From a virus, in IMG/VR virus record IMGVR_UViG_3300021479_000025, positions 1 to 48,906 of that record: a DNA stretch of 48,906 bases. One strand, 5' to 3'. Each line of letters starts with the position of its first letter. The first letter of the stretch is position 1. The position numbers and the translations under genes are program-made. The notes under the pieces were generated by a model. It did not search any database. It worked only from the letters and a program-made list of their open reading frames with translations, and had not been told where the DNA came from. This document shows, one piece after another, positions 47,565 to 48,906 of the stretch.

Positions 47565-48192
47565 AGCCAGAAACGCTGATGGCTCACTCAAAGACCTAGC
47601 CCTAGGGACCAAACCCGATGCCGATACGACGAAGTCGACTGAACCCGACCCGAAATCTCCGACAGACAGCAAAGACGGAAAGACTCCGACCGTCCCCGAA
47701 GCCTACACCTTCAAAGCCCCAGAAGGCTACACCCTCGACGAAAAGCTGATCGCCGATGCAACCCCGATCTTCAAGGAAATGGGGCTAACCCAAGACGCAG
47801 CCCAGCGCCTTGTCGATTGGTATTCCAAAACCCAAATCGCCAACAACAAAGCCATCGACGACACCGTCACCAAGATGCGCAACGAATGGCGCGATACCGT
47901 CTCCAAAGACCCCGAGATCGGCGGCAAGCTCGATGCAGTCAAAGCCAACATCGGCAAAGCCCTTGCCTCAGTCAACGACCCGAAACTCGTCGCCGACTTC
48001 AAATCCGCCATGGACCTCACCGGTGGCGGCGACCATCCAGCGATCATCAAAGTCCTCAACAAATGGGCCGAAGCAGTCAACGAAGGCACCGCAGTCTCCG
48101 GCAAAGGGCCGTCCCCCCACGGTCAGCTCGCCCCCGGTCAAACCGCGAAACCCTCGCCTGCCGCCGCTCTCTACCCCACACTCCCGCACTGA
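47485..48192 (+). CDS. Scaffold-like head assembly protein
   Basis: A 235-residue protein with a Thr/Pro/Asp-rich disordered N-terminus (to about 65), Y-T-F-K-A-P-E-G-Y-T-L-D-E, a helical part (A-Q-R-L-V-D-W-Y), and a Pro/Gly tail. Acidic and helical composition and its place just before the major capsid gene are as expected for a scaffold. No protease motif seen. Start lies in the previous gene, with CAGGAAATCC upstream. Confidence 0.7.
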   Translation: MTDATSTTTTATPETTTSPTPLANSAEARNADGSLKDLALGTKPDADTTKSTEPDPKSPTDSKDGKTPTVPEAYTFKAPEGYTLDEKLIADATPIFKEMGLTQDAAQRLVDWYSKTQIANNKAIDDTVTKMRNEWRDTVSKDPEIGGKLDAVKANIGKALASVNDPKLVADFKSAMDLTGGGDHPAIIKVLNKWAEAVNEGTAVSGKGPSPHGQLAPGQTAKPSPAAALYPTLPH

Positions 48193-48260
48193 GCCACATC
48201 GAGGGCTGAACAGCTAACGCTCAGATCAGTTAGGGCCTCCACCAACCAAAGGAACCTCTC

Positions 48261-48906
48261 ATGGCCACTATTGGTGCTACCGCACTGACGTATGCCGATT
48301 GGGCGAAACGTATGGACGACGGCTACCGCGTTGCCTCCATCATCGAAATCCTATCCCAAACCAACGAAATCCTCGATGACATGCTCGTCGTCGAAGGCAA
48401 TACCCCCACCGGGCACAAAACCACCGTCCGCACTGGCCTACCCCAGGCCACTTGGCGCCTGCTCAACACCGGCGTCCCCAACGCCAAATCCACCACCGCG
48501 CAGATCGTCGACACCTGCGGCAATCTCGAAACCTACGCCGTGATCGACAAAGACATCGCCGATCTCAACGGCAACACCGCAGAGTTCCGCCTCTCCGAGG
48601 TCCGCGCGTTCCTCGAAGGCATGTCCCAGCAGATCGCGTCGACCCTTATCTACGGCAACCAGTTCGTCAACCCCGAGCGCTTCACCGGCCTCGCCCCACG
48701 CTATTCCACCAAAACCACCGCCAACTCCAACACCGCCAACAACGTCCTCGACGGCGGCGGAACCTCCTCCACCAACACCTCCATCTGGATCACCACCTGG
48801 GGCTCCGACACCCTCCACGCCACCTTTCCCAAGGGCAAAATCACCGGCCTCCAACACCGCGACATGGGCGAGTGGCCAGTCACTGACTCCGGCGGCAACA
48901 CCTACC
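48261..48906 (+). CDS. Major capsid protein, N-terminal part (continues at window start)
   Basis: Begins MATIGATALTYADWAKRMDD with AAAGGAACCTCTC upstream. L-S-Q-T-N-E-I-L-D-D-M-L, G-N-T-P-T-G-H-K-T-T-V-R-T-G-L-P and K-S-T-T-A-Q-I-V-D-T-C-G-N-L-E match podovirus capsid proteins of the BPP-1 Bbp17 group. The window ends mid-gene; 1-531 holds the rest. Whole protein 347 residues. Preceded by the scaffold-like gene. Confidence 0.92.
   Translation, partial: MATIGATALTYADWAKRMDDGYRVASIIEILSQTNEILDDMLVVEGNTPTGHKTTVRTGLPQATWRLLNTGVPNAKSTTAQIVDTCGNLETYAVIDKDIADLNGNTAEFRLSEVRAFLEGMSQQIASTLIYGNQFVNPERFTGLAPRYSTKTTANSNTANNVLDGGGTSSTNTSIWITTWGSDTLHATFPKGKITGLQHRDMGEWPVTDSGGNTY
48781..48906. repeat. Terminal direct repeat, right copy
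   Basis: Identical to 8-133. See the left copy for interpretation. Confidence 0.95.

Noticed and set aside
1-48906. Diversity-generating retroelement as in BPP-1
   Set aside because: No reverse transcriptase motif (Y-x-D-D with its neighbours) and no template/variable repeat pair found, despite the BPP-1-like head genes.
1-48906. Prophage or temperate lifestyle markers
   Set aside because: An XRE gene is present, but I see no integrase, excisionase or partition gene, so lysogeny is not claimed.

Overview
The window is the complete, or nearly complete, genome of a tailed bacteriophage with podovirus morphology, linearised inside its major capsid gene. The first 133 bases repeat the last 133; bases 8-133 are identical to 48781-48906. 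Joining the ends restores one uninterrupted 347-residue capsid reading frame, so the map is circular (a circular molecule, or a circularly permuted or terminally redundant one). I see no integrase, RNA polymerase, reverse transcriptase, CRISPR array or tRNA. The head genes resemble those of Bordetella phage BPP-1 (Bbp16-, Bbp17- and Bbp19-like). The portal, tail tubes and internal core resemble T7. The host is uncertain. The GC-rich, C-ending codons and a DUF3309-like gene fit an alphaproteobacterium, but this is only inference.

Plus-strand module (41.3 kb through the junction to 24.07 kb): two small genes, an AT-rich control region with a sigma70-type promoter, a GIY-YIG-like protein, terminase small and large subunits, small proteins, portal, Bbp19-like protein, scaffold-like protein, major capsid and Bbp16-like cement protein. 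Next comes an 8-kb accessory block in which five proteins carry classical Sec signal peptides and even numbers of cysteines, including a 933-residue probable receptor-binding or glycan-binding protein. After small virion-region genes follow tail tubular proteins A and B, a gp13-like protein, three internal core proteins (one with a transglycosylase-like domain, one of 1952 residues with an HExxH motif) and a lysis cassette (lysozyme, lipoprotein, two membrane proteins, DUF3309-like peptide).

Minus-strand module (40.75 kb down to 24.03 kb): early genes with many microproteins, an XRE-type regulator, large stem-loops between genes and a repeated 12-mer. These are followed by an SF1 helicase, a Cas4/RecB-like nuclease, a Sak4-like ATPase, an SSB-like protein and a family A DNA polymerase split over three overlapping reading frames. 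The first frame is a uracil-DNA-glycosylase fused to most of a 3'-5' exonuclease. The last gene is a DUF3987-like ATPase. The two modules converge with a 41-base tail-to-tail overlap and diverge from a 595-bp gene-free region holding a 50-bp inverted repeat and a G13 tract.

How it works together: host RNA polymerase probably starts at sigma70-type promoters of the minus strand, giving replication and recombination functions. The plus strand then supplies packaging, virion and lysis proteins. Genes are tightly coupled (ATGA, TGATG, TAATG and GTGA overlaps). Many genes under 60 codons were recovered by reading these overlaps and ribosome binding sites. The most unusual items are the secreted, cysteine-paired block, the polymerase broken inside its exonuclease domain, and the stop-codon-containing two-tier stem-loops of the early region.
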